Under the pieces are notes generated by a model that made no database searches, was not told where the DNA came from, and saw only the letters and a program-made list of their open reading frames with translations. DNA of 64,000 nucleotides. Source: Macrolepiota albuminosa. Its lineage: Eukaryota; Basidiomycota; Agaricomycetes; Agaricales; Agaricaceae. The stretch lies in assembly GCA_027475525.1 (NCBI GenBank), contig JAMWFC010000055.1, positions 972,212 to 1,036,211 of the forward strand, written 5' to 3'. This document shows, one piece after another, positions 22,400 through 34,020 of the stretch (positions are counted from its first letter, which is position 1; each line of letters starts with the position of its first letter). The position numbers were made by a program, and so were the translations under genes.

Positions 22400-25101
22400 A
22401 TGAGTATCGTTTCCTCGTACATTTCGTCGCGCGCGCCTGTCTTCAAAGTCAATGCACAGGCTTCTATCTTCTTGGACCACGTCCTTGCCATCGTCGCTGG
22501 TTTCGGCGTTCGCATTGTTATTGACGTGGTAGGCCACGAGAACCAGAGGCTCACAGGTTCGCTCGTTGGGCTATGGGAAGGAGTCGTCGTGCAGCATTTC
22601 ATCAAAAAGTCCCCTAAATCCCTTGATCCATTCGTTGCCTATGCTTTCCGCGTCTTCATTGACTTCCTCTTCAACGAAAGCCTGATACGGCTTGTCCTGA
22701 CCTTCCTGTTCACGGGGATGGGCATCGTACTTGCGGACATCGCGCCCAGAGTCTGGGTTGATACCGGTCTGAGGCGCTTCTGGAGACATTTACGTCGGGA
22801 TCTATATGTTTTCGTCCATTCAGTACCCTCAGTTCCCTATTTTGATCGTCCTCGCACCGTACGCTTCTCGCCTTCTCAAGCACCTTCGATCATTACTACG
22901 CCTCCGTCTCCGTCTATAATCACGGCCACTCCCCAAGCGCCCAGGTTACCCCTTCCACGCAAGCGCCCGGTTCCGGGATATTTTCCAGATAGTATGTCCG
23001 AAACCGAAACTGACTCGAGCGTTCGAAGCCCAGGTTCAGGCTACTCCACTTTTACCGGTCTCACACGCGACCGCCTTCCGACTGTACAGACAGAATCAGA
23101 GCCCTCCTACGACCCTGATGAAGGCAACCGGTCTTCTTCTGGCTCAGGAACAACCACTCCCATATTGAGTGAAGCCGACCTACCAAATTTGCCAAACATC
23201 GAGGACGAGTATGTTCCACGTGAGATTTTACTGGAAGACCATAAGATCGAAGATACACCTCGACCACCACCCGGAAACTTACCCACGCCTTCAGATACCA
23301 CATTCCCATTACGGCGTCATGCCGCCAAGCCTCGCGAGGTCCTGCCTCCGCCAGCCAACCTCCCACATATTCCCGATGATGAGGAAGACTGGGAGAACAT
23401 TAGTCGGCGTGAAGCCCAAACTACATCTCCATCTCTAACCACCCCCGCGGACAAATCACCAAGCCCTTTGCCTGTCGATCCACAAGTCTCTTCATCTGGT
23501 AACCAGACGACGGCAAGCACACCTCGAGTAGTCGAGCCACAGCTTGCGGATAATCCCTTGGGCGACAAACAACAACTTGAAACGCCTCAGCTCGATACTT
23601 CTCCAAAACGACTGTCACAAACCCCTGTAGACAGGGAACTAGAAACCACTGGCCCCAAGCCGTCACCTGCCATCAACAATGAGAATGACTTCGATCTACT
23701 CCTGTAGACAGGGAACTAGAAACCACTGGCCCCAAGCCGTCACCTGCCATCAACAATGAGAATGACTTCGATCTACTTAGAGACTTCAACGCCTCCCCCG
23801 CCTATCCCGCCATTGCACAACTAGCGGCGCTCAAACGCCGTTCGGTCGCAGCTCGCATTCGATGGTTCTGGCGCTTTGGGGTCGATATGGAGCTCAGATC
23901 CAGTCGCAACTGGCTCTGGAGTTGATTGGGCTATGTGGGGTGACGTGAAGGATGGACAGGGAGTTACTAGAAGAAACGCACACGCAACAGGACCCAAAAA
24001 ACATGACGATACGCCTCACGATACCGCTGAGACTAGCCAAGGGCCGCACTCCAGCCCAGCTCCAGAGGATGCATCTACTCCTGCGCGCACCACAGAATCT
24101 CCTACGACCAAGACACCACCTGACCAAGACAATACACCATCTCGGCCATCAACAACTGACCAAAAGGACCGAGATCCCACGTCCGTACCTCGACCAAAAG
24201 CTACAACGTCTCAGTCCAAGCTAGGCATGGTTTCTGACTCGAACGACCCAACGGGAACAGGACCTTCGAATAATCAACAAGATCTTAGCCCTGCAGTCAA
24301 AGAAGTTGCAGAGCAACCATCTTCAACTCCGAAAACGAACCTTCGAATAATCAACAAGATCTTAGCCCTGCAGTCAAAGAAGTTGCAGAGCAACCATCTT
24401 CAACTCCGAAAACGAAACGAGTGGGAACGGGAATAGTCAACCCATTACCCCAGGAGAGAGTAACGAAGCTGTCACCTTGACTGCTCCTGTCATCGATGAA
24501 GAACCTTTCCCGGAGAGTAATAGCGAGCGGCTCGACAAAGCGCTCGAATTAAGGATGGAAATTGTGCGAATCGAAAAATCTCTTGTCACAATGAAAGGCA
24601 AGCTGTCATGGCCGTCTTCTGCTCCCTCCAGAGCTGAGCTTTTGGCTCAATCAGATAAGGAAGAGGAATCCTTGAAATCCTTGAAAGCAAGAGCTGAGAA
24701 GTGGTATAGTATTGGTGCGTGATTCGAGAATGTTCTGAACCTATCTGATGCTCGTGTCGCGTTCTAGTATCTGAATCGAGTGAACCACCGTCTACTCAGG
24801 TCGACTTGTCCCAATTGCCAGCAACAGTGTTCATGACTCAGGCTCAGACTGCCATTATTTCCTGCCTTCTAAGGAATATTCGGGAATTGGTTATTATTAC
24901 TGGACCTGTTACTGGAAAGCTAGGCAAGGCTCGCAAAAACGCACTTACTGTAAGACTTGATAAGTGAGTCCCCGGAAAGATTGTACTGAATGTACTTTCC
25001 CCATTGCTTACCATCCTGCATGTAGATTGAATCTAGTCAATCGTGGATATCTCGTCGGTAGCAAGGAGGTTACCATCACTCTCCCAACTTCCAGGTCCTG
25101 A
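22400..25101 (+). CDS. Uncharacterised membrane protein with long disordered tail
   Basis: Function not recognised. Seen: ATG at 22400. The first about 140 residues contain hydrophobic, possibly membrane-spanning segments (ASIFLDHVLAIVAGFGVRIV, FIDFLFNESLIRLVLTFLFT, GMGIVLADIAPRVWVDTGL). A very long Pro/Ser/Thr-rich region follows (about residues 150-700), with repeated PPPANLP-like and TSPSLTTPADKSPSPL stretches. Near the end come a coiled-coil-like segment (LDKALELRMEIVRIEKSLVT) and a small globular-looking C-terminal region with VIITGPVTGKLGKARKNAL and LNLVNRGYLVGSKEVTITLP, faintly like a small MutS-related fold. I do not assign that. Two 77-bp duplications (23624-23777, 24262-24415) and likely one-base slips near 23870 and 24405 break the frame. 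The exons after 24720 are joined by short introns. The stop is at 25099-25101. Confidence 0.6.
23624..23777. repeat. 77-bp exact tandem duplication no. 26
   Basis: Copies are 23624-23700 and 23701-23777, in the disordered coding region of the 22400 gene. Confidence 0.95.
24262..24415. repeat. 77-bp exact tandem duplication no. 27
   Basis: Copies are 24262-24338 and 24339-24415, in the disordered coding region of the 22400 gene. Confidence 0.95.
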
Positions 25102-25428
25102 ACGATTCCTCATGTTTCTCAATCAAAGCGACACCCCCTGCAAGCCCCCTTCACTTACGACCGGACTGACCTCGAACAGACTCAAAATCTTGTTTTTTTT
25201 TAAAGCGACACCCCCTGCAAGCCCCCTTCACTTACGACCGGACTGACCTCGAACAGACTCAAAATCTTGTTTTTTTTTGGAATGTACAGTAAATCTATAC
25301 TATACTTTGTGCAATGTACACATGTAGTGCTTGACCTTTTTGGTTCCTTTGAAAATACTGCTGATATACCCACCATACGGTTTTCTAGTAGTTTAGTTAC
25401 AATCGTTTGTCCCTGCTTTCACCCTCAC
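25102..25428. other. 3' flanks of two convergent genes
   Basis: Stops of the 22400 gene (+) and the GH92 gene (-) face each other across about 330 bp, including a 77-bp duplication with a T-rich end. No gene is seen. Confidence 0.5.
25125..25278. repeat. 77-bp exact tandem duplication no. 28
   Basis: Copies are 25125-25201 and 25202-25278, just 3' of the 22400 gene. Confidence 0.95.
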
Positions 25429-28400
25429 TCAACGTGCCTGTGAAAATCCGCCGGTGGATAAACTTGCTGGGAGATCACCAAGACAATTGTCCGCAGCAGA
25501 TTTGTCCGCAGTGAGCGTGATGACAATCTCTCCACCCACGCGGAAAGTATCGAAGAAATCAAAGTGGCAGCGAGATGCCGTTGGCACGCCATTGATAGTC
25601 ACGTTCTGTACATACGCGCTCGTACCAGATGGGATAGTTCTTTGCACGGACTTGGCGTCGAAATTCAGCGTGGTGATAGTGGTGCTGACATTGAGGAAGG
25701 CATTATGGATCGTGTACTTTGGAATGAAGGGGGAAAGGACGAGGAATTCCGTAGTCGAAGGAACTAGCGGAAAATGAGTTATATGAGGGAGGCACGAGTA
25801 TTCAGAATTGCGCAGATACCTGGGTAAAGTCCAAGAAGGTGGAAAGTAAGAAGAGACGCCATAGCAGCTTGATCGTCATTTCCAGGCAGTCCGGCAGGAG
25901 CTATGTTCATGAGCGATTGTATATAATGTTACAAAAGAGAGATACTGACTTATATCAAAGTTTTTGAAAACGACGTCTCGAACACGATCAACCGATAAAG
26001 CGGGGTGATTGGCATAGTGATATCCAATCGGGGTCTAGATGGCGATAAAATTATTGAGAATTAATCCTAAGGACCAAAACGATGGTGCTAACTTGGAAAG
26101 ACGGTTCATTTCCAGCAAGATAATATCCAGCCTGACATTAATCCTAAGGACCAAAACGATGGTGCTAACTTGGAAAGACGGTTCATTTCCAGCAAGATAA
26201 TATCCAGCCTGACACGAAGTAAGCCTCGAGGGTGAGTATTATAGTTCTTGTTCACCTACATTGAAAAAATGATCGAGGCGATTTATAAAAGTGTCCTGTG
26301 AGCATGTTAAATAAAGGCATGTCAAACGAGTGAAATAACTCTGCCCACATTGCCGCCCATAAGGTCAATCAAGTGCGCAGTGTCGTGAGGAGCAAACCTC
26401 GCGCAAGTTTCAGCATCAGCAGGAATGATGGGTCTACCGATGTACACACCAGCTGTATTCCCAAGAAGACGACTCGTAGAATCCAACCACGTTATTACTC
26501 TGCAAAGAACAAGCACGCGACGAATTTTTATCATTGGGTGAACAATCAACTCGTAGAATCCAACCACGTTATTACTCTGCAAAGAACAAGCACGCGACGA
26601 ATTTTTATCATTGGGTGAACAATCAATGGGATCGGTGAACGCAAATGAGCCATTTGAGAATCGTTTCTGCATGAAGCCTATTGGGACAATTAGTAAAATA
26701 GGCTTGTCAGATCCAAATGGGAGTACCTTTGAAACCGTCACTTTCGACACTGGGATCCCAAACATTACGATAGAACTAAGCACAGAATCATCAATGATCT
26801 TGAAAATCATGAAGTAAGGCGCACCAGAGAACGATTGGTGTACCTCTCCATATCATCGGTTTTTCCGAGGAGCTGAGACACCTGGCGAATTCCGAAATCT
26901 TCGAAAGCATACTGTGAAGAGTTTCACATCACTTAAGACTGTATGAAAGCTGGAATGCACTCGCCTCGAGTGTTCGGCTTCCCTCTCTCGTTTGTCGACC
27001 TGTGCTGGAGACATCAAGGACTCCAAATGGTACATAACCAAATTGCCTGGGCGACCGTGCCACTGTGAGCAGGCTTTTCCAAAACAAATAGCACAAGAGA
27101 CGTTACTTGTAAACATTGACTTGTCTCCCTTCGGCATTCCATTCAGGTGGATTGAGATCGCCATCAGTCAACAACGCGGAATATAGTTCGTTCAAATCAA
27201 TGCCTAAACGTTGCGCTTCGTTGTGATAGTTCACAGCAAAATGAGAGACAATGATATCACCACTCGAGCCTGAACATTTCTCAAAATCAGTCTCGGAAAA
27301 AATCATTGAATGCTGACCTCCTTGCGTCCAGCCTGGCAAGTTATTGGCACGGCATTCCGGCATCCATCCGTTCTTCCGCCAACCATCGATATAGCTGTCA
27401 ACGATTTGTGCATACTCGACGGGTGAGTGAAGAGTCATCAATGGGTAGAAAGTTCTGAACTACAAGGACCCATATTCAGTCAGATGTAGGACGTGGACCC
27501 CCAGAATACATTGCTTACTGTGTCCCAACTGGCAACAAGCACACACAGTTGAATAAATGCAACCTAATGTATCAAGACGGCAGATGTGCGCACCTGCAAT
27601 ACAACGAGTCAAAGTAAAACGAGGTGGTGTTTTCAAATACACCTTGCGTTTCTCCGGTAGCATTGTTCTGTGCATGGACGATTAGCTATAGCTTCTAATT
27701 CAAAAGATTGACAACATGCCGGAGTCAACGATGAGCGATAGAGCGACGAATACAGCAACTCTGTGATGTTCTCCGGCGTATTCGCGATATCGATCTCAAC
27801 TTTGCTGAGCTTCTCTTGCCACTGTGTCTTCGCATTAGCCTGGATCTGTTCAAACGTCGCATCTCCAACTTCATTCTCCGCATTGGCGCAGGCCTGGTCA
27901 ACAGATACGAATGAAACTCCTACGCGGAGGATTATTTCCGGCTTTGCTGACTGGTCAACATTGTAAGAGAAAAGAGCGCCTGATTCATAGACACCGCCAA
28001 AAAGGTTGATGCTGAGATTTAGGTGAGTCTGGCCAAGCCCTTTCGCGTCCAAACCGAAACTGTTGGCTCCAGTGTTGAGTTGTAATAGCGCGAATCAATC
28101 ACGGAATATGCCATACTTGTCTCCTGTCCAAACGCCAAATTCATCTAGTTTCTGTTGACCTCCGTTCAAGAGGTCGTAGCACGCGAAGGCCTGATATGTG
28201 AATCTCGTGGGGCCGAAACTGTCACACAAACGTCTACAAAGAGATTGGAGTCATTTGGCATATGACGGCGGACCTTGATCCCCATCGTCCACCAATCGTA
28301 ATTCTGCCCTTGTCCGGATCGATATCCATAGTGCCACCAGCAAAAGACACAGGAAGGTCGTTCGCAAGGTCAAGCACGAAGTACGGCTTGGAGCCAACTG

Positions 28401-29248
28401 GGAACGTGAACCTCTCCAACCCGGCGCGTCGCGTTGGTGTTGCCTCCATCAGGATGTCGTTGTCCAGCGTTTGTGCAAAGTACCCAGGAGTTGCATCTAT
28501 CGATAAAGACGAATTAAACTATCAAGAAATTTCTATCATCAAGACGCGTCTCACCATCTGTGTTGAGTTTACGAAGTCGCTGTCGGGCAGCGAGTCTTGT
28601 TGTGCACGTGTTGAATCCGTTGGGGCATAAAACTGGCATTACCTCAAAGTTTCCGTATGTGCCTGCGATGCTCCGTGAAATTTAGTAGTGGATGTGTCCG
28701 GCGGTGCTCACCAAGCGAAGACCCAGTACCACTATCATGAAGAGGGCTGATGCCACGGATGAACCGAGTTGGATCAGCGACATATCCTATGCAGCCTTGA
28801 TGAGTCTTTGCAAGGGGTCGCAAAAAGAGTAAAAGTACCCGCAGGTGCATATCCAGTAAGGTCCGTTGAGAATTTCACCTAGAAATTCGGTTCTGTAAGT
28901 GTCGAAAACTTCGACAAAATTCTCACCATTCCAAACGGCAGAGACGCGCCAGGACTGTAATGATAGTGAACTTCTTCATACGGATTAGGAATGGGATAAC
29001 ATACCACACATCTCCATCGTTGTCTGAGTGCCAATTCGAATCTTACTCAAAGCGAGCTATGAAATCCGGAGAGACTGCTTACCTGTCCCAATGAAGGGGT
29101 TAACGAATGCGGTGTAATCAGGATTAGATTGCTGAGCAGCTTCCTTAATAGCCGCCGAAATTCTCTTTTGCACGTCAGGCGAAGGTTGAGCCGAGGCCCA
29201 CAACGCTAAAGAGAGTACCAATGCTGCAGAAGTGCGAGATAAGAACAT
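25429..29248 (-). CDS. Secreted glycoside hydrolase family 92 alpha-mannosidase
   Basis: Known: GH92 enzymes are calcium-dependent exo-alpha-mannosidases (often alpha-1,2) acting on mannans or N-glycans. Seen: the ATG at 29246-29248 opens a signal peptide (MFLSRTSAALVLSLALWASA). The family-typical N-terminus DYTAFVNPFIGTG is followed by GYVADPTRFIRGISPLHDSG (start of the beta-sandwich) and RFTFPVGSKPYFVLDLANDL. The (alpha/alpha)6 domain has NITELLYSSLYRSSLTP, DTFRTFYPLMTLHSPVEYAQ, GWRKNGWMPECRANNLPGW, and the catalytic-base loop APAGLPGNDDQAAM (about 25900-25860). QKRFSNGSFAFTDPIDCSP and SLSTGGFSQAR close the C-terminus at 25429. Many short introns are present. Two 77-bp duplications (26060-26213, 26472-26625) are the last of the dense series. 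The family is certain; some exon borders are not resolved. Confidence 0.9.
26060..26213. repeat. 77-bp exact tandem duplication no. 29
   Basis: Copies are 26060-26136 and 26137-26213, within the GH92 gene. Confidence 0.95.
26472..26625. repeat. 77-bp exact tandem duplication no. 30
   Basis: Copies are 26472-26548 and 26549-26625, in a GH92 exon (ACSLQSNNVVGFYE). This is the last of the dense series. Confidence 0.95.
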
Positions 29249-29799
29249 GACGAGTAGGGGCTGAAATCGTGTCTCTTCTCGTCAGCCCCTTATCAATGTC
29301 TTCGAAAGAACCCCGGCAAGAAGCACATGGAAGATGCATACTGAGCCAAATTCCACCTCATGTTTCAGCGAGCGAGGTTGCAAGTCAGCCACCCGAAGCT
29401 GGGACCAAAAAATAGATGTGCGGTTGACAAGTCCACGTATGGTATCTCGTGATCACTTGCATAGTATTTCAAGGTATATCTACATGTGCTCGATGAACCA
29501 GAGAATATACCTGCGAGAAGGCTAGCATGTACGAAATTGCCCAAGCGGGGATATGTGGGGAGGAAAGAAGGTTGTTCCAAAAAGGGTCATGGGTCTTCAG
29601 CCCCGAGAGGAACGAATGTCCCGCCCCAGACGTCGTGCGTCAGCGGTGCCTCGTGCACCGAGCAGGTGGTCAGGCGACAACGACGACAAAGGCACCTTCC
29701 GAAAGATCTTGCAGTTAAACTAAGGTCGAAGGAGCATGGAGTCACGATAATATTCAATTAAGTTTGATTTGGGTACTCACGTGCTAACATAGATCATGT
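29249..29799. other. Intergenic: GH92 promoter and peptidyl-tRNA hydrolase 3' flank
   Basis: It holds the GH92 5' UTR and promoter. A short Lys/Arg-rich open frame (29486-29761, plus) looks like chance. No further gene is seen. Confidence 0.4.
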
Positions 29800-30462
29800 T
29801 TAGCCTTTGAGCGCAACTTTTTCAATCTCTGTCAGGATAAGGTCGAGTCCTTCGTTCGCCCAGAACCGGCGTTCGTGAGAGGGTAATTTGTTCAACACAT
29901 ATGCGGCTGCGTCGGTGTCGTCGCGTCCTATACCGATGCGGAACCGGTAAAAATTCATGTCGTTTCCCAATGCAGAAATGATGCTCTTTAGGCCGTTGTG
30001 GCCGTTGGCTGAGCCTCCTAATCTAACATGCATAGTTTCGACCTTGTGCGATAGGGAGTCTGAAATGACAATCATGGACCTGGGTGATTGGACAGTCTTG
30101 CGACAGGCAGCAGCAATAGAAGGTCCAGAGACATTCATAAGCGATTCTGCAATTGTCAATGAGCCCCTATCAAGAGTAGTAGAGGTAGAATGATGCATAC
30201 TAGACTTGTATAGATGAAGAGAAATCATCGTTTCTCCAACATAGACATTGCCTTGCCCAGAGAAACCAGCCCGATCCGCAGACAAAGGAATACCAAGACG
30301 AGTAGCGAGCGAGTCGATAATCAGTTGACCAACACTTGGGAACGTGCATGAGGTAAAAAAAAAAAGATATTTGAACGCAAAAAATAAGTACCTATGCCGA
30401 GTCAATGGATAAGGAAGGTTTCCAAGACCGACAAGAAAAATTCTAGGAAGAGATACGGCCAT
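29800..30462 (-). CDS. PTH1: Peptidyl-tRNA hydrolase (Pth1 family), probably mitochondrial
   Basis: Known: it recycles peptidyl-tRNA by cleaving the ester bond, in fungi mostly in mitochondria. Seen: MAVSLPRIFLVGLGNLPYPL then TRH|SVGQLIIDSLATRLG across an intron (GTACTT...CCCAAG, near 30339-30395). This rebuilds the VGLGN-x-Y-x-x-TRH-x-VG signature with the catalytic His. LTIAESLMNVSGPSI matches the MN-x-SG substrate loop. ISDSLSHKVETMHVRLGGSANGHNGLKSI corresponds to the Asp-containing loop and the GG-x-x-GHNG-x-x-S motif. RIGIGRDDTDAAAYVLNKLP matches the C-terminal RIGIG...YVL region. The start codon is at 30460-30462 and the stop at 29800-29802. It is divergent from the Izh3-like gene, with 239 bp between the starts. 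No corrections are needed. Confidence 0.92.
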   Translation of the reverse strand: MAVSLPRIFLVGLGNLPYPLTRHRYLFFAFKYLFFFTSCTFPSVGQLIIDSLATRLGIPLSADRAGFSGQGNVYVGETMISLHLYKSSMHHSTSTTLDRGSLTIAESLMNVSGPSIAAACRKTVQSPRSMIVISDSLSHKVETMHVRLGGSANGHNGLKSIISALGNDMNFYRFRIGIGRDDTDAAAYVLNKLPSHERRFWANEGLDLILTEIEKVALKG

Positions 30463-30701
30463 TTCTATGCTCTAGAGCGGGGTATTGCACTTGTTATAGT
30501 CATTATTGGGATTTAAACATTGTCAGCGGATTGTCAGTGCTTAGTCAGCTCACCAAAGATTAAGCGGAAGCATCTGGAAACATTTGCACTGTTCCGTGAT
30601 GTCCGTAACTATCACAAGCCCCTAAACAATCAAACTGTCTTGCCTTAAGCGCTCTCTGATATTTTTGTCTTTCTCTCTCTTTTATCCGTTCTTTTTCCAC
30701 G
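30463..30701. promoter_or_regulatory. Shared divergent promoter PTH1 / IZH3-like
   Basis: 239 bp between start codons. It contains a pyrimidine-rich run (CTTTCTCTCTCTTTTATCC) directly before the plus-strand ATG, as is common in basidiomycete promoters. Inferred from layout. Confidence 0.5.
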
Positions 30702-32663
30702 ATGAGCTCATCGACGGCATCTGCTCTTGATACCCAATCTCACATCTACTTGAGACGTCGCCGGTTGTCAAGCCCCCCGTCCAGGCCATCAGCGAAGTTG
30801 TTATGCCAACAGATGCCTCTGTCTCTTGAGGCTCTGGATCTTTCACTAGCATCTCCGACACAAACCCTAGCTTCCCTACGGTTCCTTGTCCTTTCATATC
30901 TCGCAGAACTCGAGCAACGACTGTCCAACTTTGAGTCGCCAGATTTCGATGCATGGAAAACAATGGGGGAGCTTACTATCGAGGATGCCAGGCAATGGGC
31001 CAGGACGGCTTTGGAGATGCTTGAGGGAATACGTGCAGATGTATGTTCTCATCTTCCGGAACTACATTTTGCAGAGCTATCAGTGGCAGCCTTCAAATCC
31101 CACATTCCCGACCTTCTAGACACCTCTCGTATCAATGAAATGCGGTCTCATCTTCCAGAAATGCCCCACCTACCTGACATGCCTGAAGTCTGCGCCCGCA
31201 TCTCTAATATGAAACACAAGTTGGACGATGTTCGATCTAGATTCAACGATCTAGATTTCAAGAAACCGTTACATTATATCCCTATCCTATCTAGCCATCT
31301 AGACAACCTGCACTCTCACCTTGCGTCTCTGGAGCTTCCTTCGCGGATCGAAATACCAACTCTCGCATTCAGCCCATTGATCTCTGACTTGCTTGAAGTA
31401 CTGTTGTCTTCTGAACTTGTCACAGATATCCTTAGCGCTAGTCCCAAGGAATTTGTCGAAGAGACAGAGGATATGATTCACAAGGCTGCCAATGATGTCG
31501 CCAACGCCGTTAAGCGTTCAGTACAGGGTGTTCGCTTGCTTCAATACTCAGAACTACCTGAACAATGGCAAAGTAATCCCTTCGTAACTTATGGCTACCG
31601 GTGGGTTTTACTCAAACCTACTGTTCATTTATTCATTTTTTTTATAGATTTATACCCTTAGAGAAATGGCCAATGATACTTTTGTCGTTGTTTGCTTTTC
31701 ATAACGAAACATGTCAGTTTTCCATCTACCACATCTTCTTTTATCTAACACGGCCTTAGTGAATATTCATACCCACCTCATCCCCTTCTTGCTATGGGGG
31801 TTAAACTCGATACCATTTATAAATAAAAACTCGATTGTTGACATACCAGAGCGCATGTTCATGTTCTTCGCTCTCCTTTGCCTTTTTGCGAGTGCCGTAT
31901 GGCACACGATGTCTGGATGTGCGCACGGCAAGAGCATGGAACTCTGTGCCCGCATCGATTACGTTGGCATCGGCTGGTAAAACACCTGTTTCGTCCATGT
32001 TACACCCGTGATTCACAAGCGGACAGGTTGATCAGTGCAAGTGTTGGCACCATTGTTTACTATGGCTACACGTGTCATCCAATGCTGGGTCAAGTCTTCT
32101 TGACGTTCTGCTTCCTCACCGGGCTTGCTGGCAACGTGTTCCCCTTCATGGATTGGTTCAATAAACAGGAATATCGGGTACGATTGTCTGTTGTTAGCAA
32201 CTAGTCTCTGCGCTCATGCATGCTGCTCAGAACTTGCGCGTTCTGTTCTTCCTAAGTCTTGCGTTCTCCGCTATCGCGCCCCTCACAGGACTCGCTGTCA
32301 TCCACTCGTGGCGGGAAATGTTTGCCTACGTTGGTTCGTAATCTCTTATGCGTTCATTTTCATATTAGTCACTGATTCCTCCTCACCTATGTAGAACCTG
32401 TTGTGCCCTCGCTTGTCTCTTACCTCGTAGGCCTCGTGTTCTACGTGATGCACTTTCCCGAACGTATCCTTCCCCGACATATTCAGCACAAACTCGATTG
32501 TATCGGCGGCGGTATGTCTTCATGTTACTATCATGTACTCGTTTATTGATCTTCTCCAGGCTCGCATTGCATCTGGCATTGTTTCATTGTGCTTGCGGTC
32601 AGCCAGCACCGAGCAGCGATCGCATCTCTTAGAATGGGTCTGCAGTGCTTGGCATCAACTTAA
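30702..32663 (+). CDS. Izh3/ADIPOR-like (PAQR, haemolysin-III family) seven-transmembrane protein
   Basis: Known: PAQR/CREST proteins are zinc-dependent membrane hydrolases or receptors; fungal Izh proteins affect zinc and sterol-lipid homeostasis. Seen: a long first exon (30702-31600) with an amphipathic N-terminal region rich in SHLPE repeats (RSHLPEMPHLPDMPEVCAR), where yeast Izh3 also has a long extension. The family core follows over short introns: YGYRFIPLEKWPMI, FAFHNET, VNIHTHLIPFLLWGLNSIPF, ASAVWHTMSGCAHG (zinc-ligand His), YVGIGW, IVYYGYTCHPMLGQVFLTFC, VFPFMDWFNKQEYR, FPERILPRHIQHKLDCIGGG and SHCIWHCFIVLAVSQH (the last pair of zinc ligands). The stop is at 32661-32663. Exons join in frame without correction. 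Assignment to the Izh3 branch rests on the long N-terminus and is less sure than the family. Confidence 0.88.
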
Positions 32664-32822
32664 TTATATATATACTATCATCTTTATTAATGGAAACACT
32701 TGATTACTTGTGCTAGATCTTGCGTGGGACAGTGTGAACGGTTGATCGGCGTTGTTTATATTGCATGGTACATAGTGCGTCAAAATCATACATAACATGG
32801 TGCATATACGTTATTAAATCAT

Positions 32823-33697
32823 TCAAGAGAGAGGTTGCATTCTAAGGTGTCTCATGACGGACAGGACACCTACCCAGTAACTGTCCGTTATCTGGACTAC
32901 GTGGGTCATGCGAACGCATTCAAAGGGTGCATATCTAGGTCCAACCCGTGTACCTCTTGGTCCTCGATAATCATTACAATGATCCTGGATACATTATTGC
33001 GGGTAAGAGGGCGCCATGAGAAATATACATTTGGAACACTGACCACAACGAAGCCCTCACAAATAGTACCCACGTGAAGGACTAGTTCGGCAACAGTTCT
33101 ACAACTATGGTGGCTGTTGAGGAGCACAGATAGGTTCAAGTGATCATATCCCGCCATCTATAAGTTGCATCAGAAAAGCAAGAAATGCAGGTCATTTACA
33201 TTCAAACTCACATAAAAGCCAATGACTGGGGGTGGTACGGAAGCGAGGCGCCTCTGCACCTCGTATTCAGTGATTCCGTTGAGGAGATTGAATGCTGGGC
33301 GGATTGTGTCCCAGTTTCTGATCTCATACAACGGAAACCCAGGAAGACCACGGGAGAGGAGAGATTGACACTCAATGACGATGCGTCTGGCTGGTCCGGG
33401 AAGGAGAGTCCTGGATATGCGGATGGTCCGTTGTTGTGCGTTGACGCGCGCATCAACTTCGGCAATCAAATCTGCGATGGGTGGCAAGTGAACATTATGG
33501 GCTGTGGCGTTGTTATTTTGATCTCTTGCGCTACGAGGAAGGGCAACTTCCGGTGGCACAGATGCTGAAGCATGCGTAGCAGTCCAACCATCACGAGAGA
33601 GTTTCACCGGTGCACGACGTTCATTTATCGGGCCAAGTCGTGGAAGCGTAATTTTTCCGGAGTTGCCGGTGTTCTGGGCAGTATAGGAATTGGACAT
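32823..33697 (-). CDS. Uncharacterised three-exon protein
   Basis: Not recognised. Seen: the ATG at 33695-33697 begins MSNSYTAQNTGNSGKITLPR, a polar, probably disordered N-terminus. It is followed by a more ordered segment: PIADLIAEVDARVNAQQRTI, PARRIVIECQSLLSRGLPG, YEIRNWDTIRPAFNLLNGIT. Exon 2 (AGYDHLNLSVLLNSHHSCRT, LVLHVGTICEGFVV) joins in phase 0 after a GTGAGT...TTATAG intron. Exon 3 (DHCNDYRGPRGTRVGPRYAP to MQPLS) joins in phase 0 after GTCAGT...TCCAG and ends at 32823. The phases agree across both introns, which supports a real gene. There is no signal peptide or membrane span. It is convergent with the Izh3-like gene. Confidence 0.45.
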
Positions 33698-34020
33698 GGT
33701 AGAGATGGAGAGTTTGCTTGAGTTGGGGATGCTGTGTTGTTGAACTAACTCTCACCTGGGTGCATTTTATATGTTTTTCAAAGCTGAGTGGGAGATAATC
33801 GTTGTGACGCTTTGATCGGTTGAAGCGAAAGAAGTTTTTCCAAGGGCCAGTGTCCAGAGATACAATTTCCTAAAGGAGACGAGACATGACAGTGGATGTC
33901 AATGCCATAGCTATCGAGTTGGTAAAGCGCGTTGTATGTATCAATCACTGCTGGCACCCATTAGTGTTCCCTCAAAAATTACTCAAAAGAAGCATGTTAT
34001 TTCATTTCCCGTGGACCATT

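Noticed and set aside
1..25101. Calling TOM1, the ABC1 kinase, YTH and glyoxal oxidase genes pseudogenes
   Set aside because: Removing one 77-bp copy and restoring single homopolymer bases returns full conserved domains. Substitutions at catalytic sites are absent.
540..26625. Treating the doubled segments as minisatellites or a new repeat-driven gene-diversification system
   Set aside because: All are two-copy, perfect and exactly 77 bp, with unrelated sequences. A constant length across coding and non-coding DNA fits an assembly overlap, not biology.
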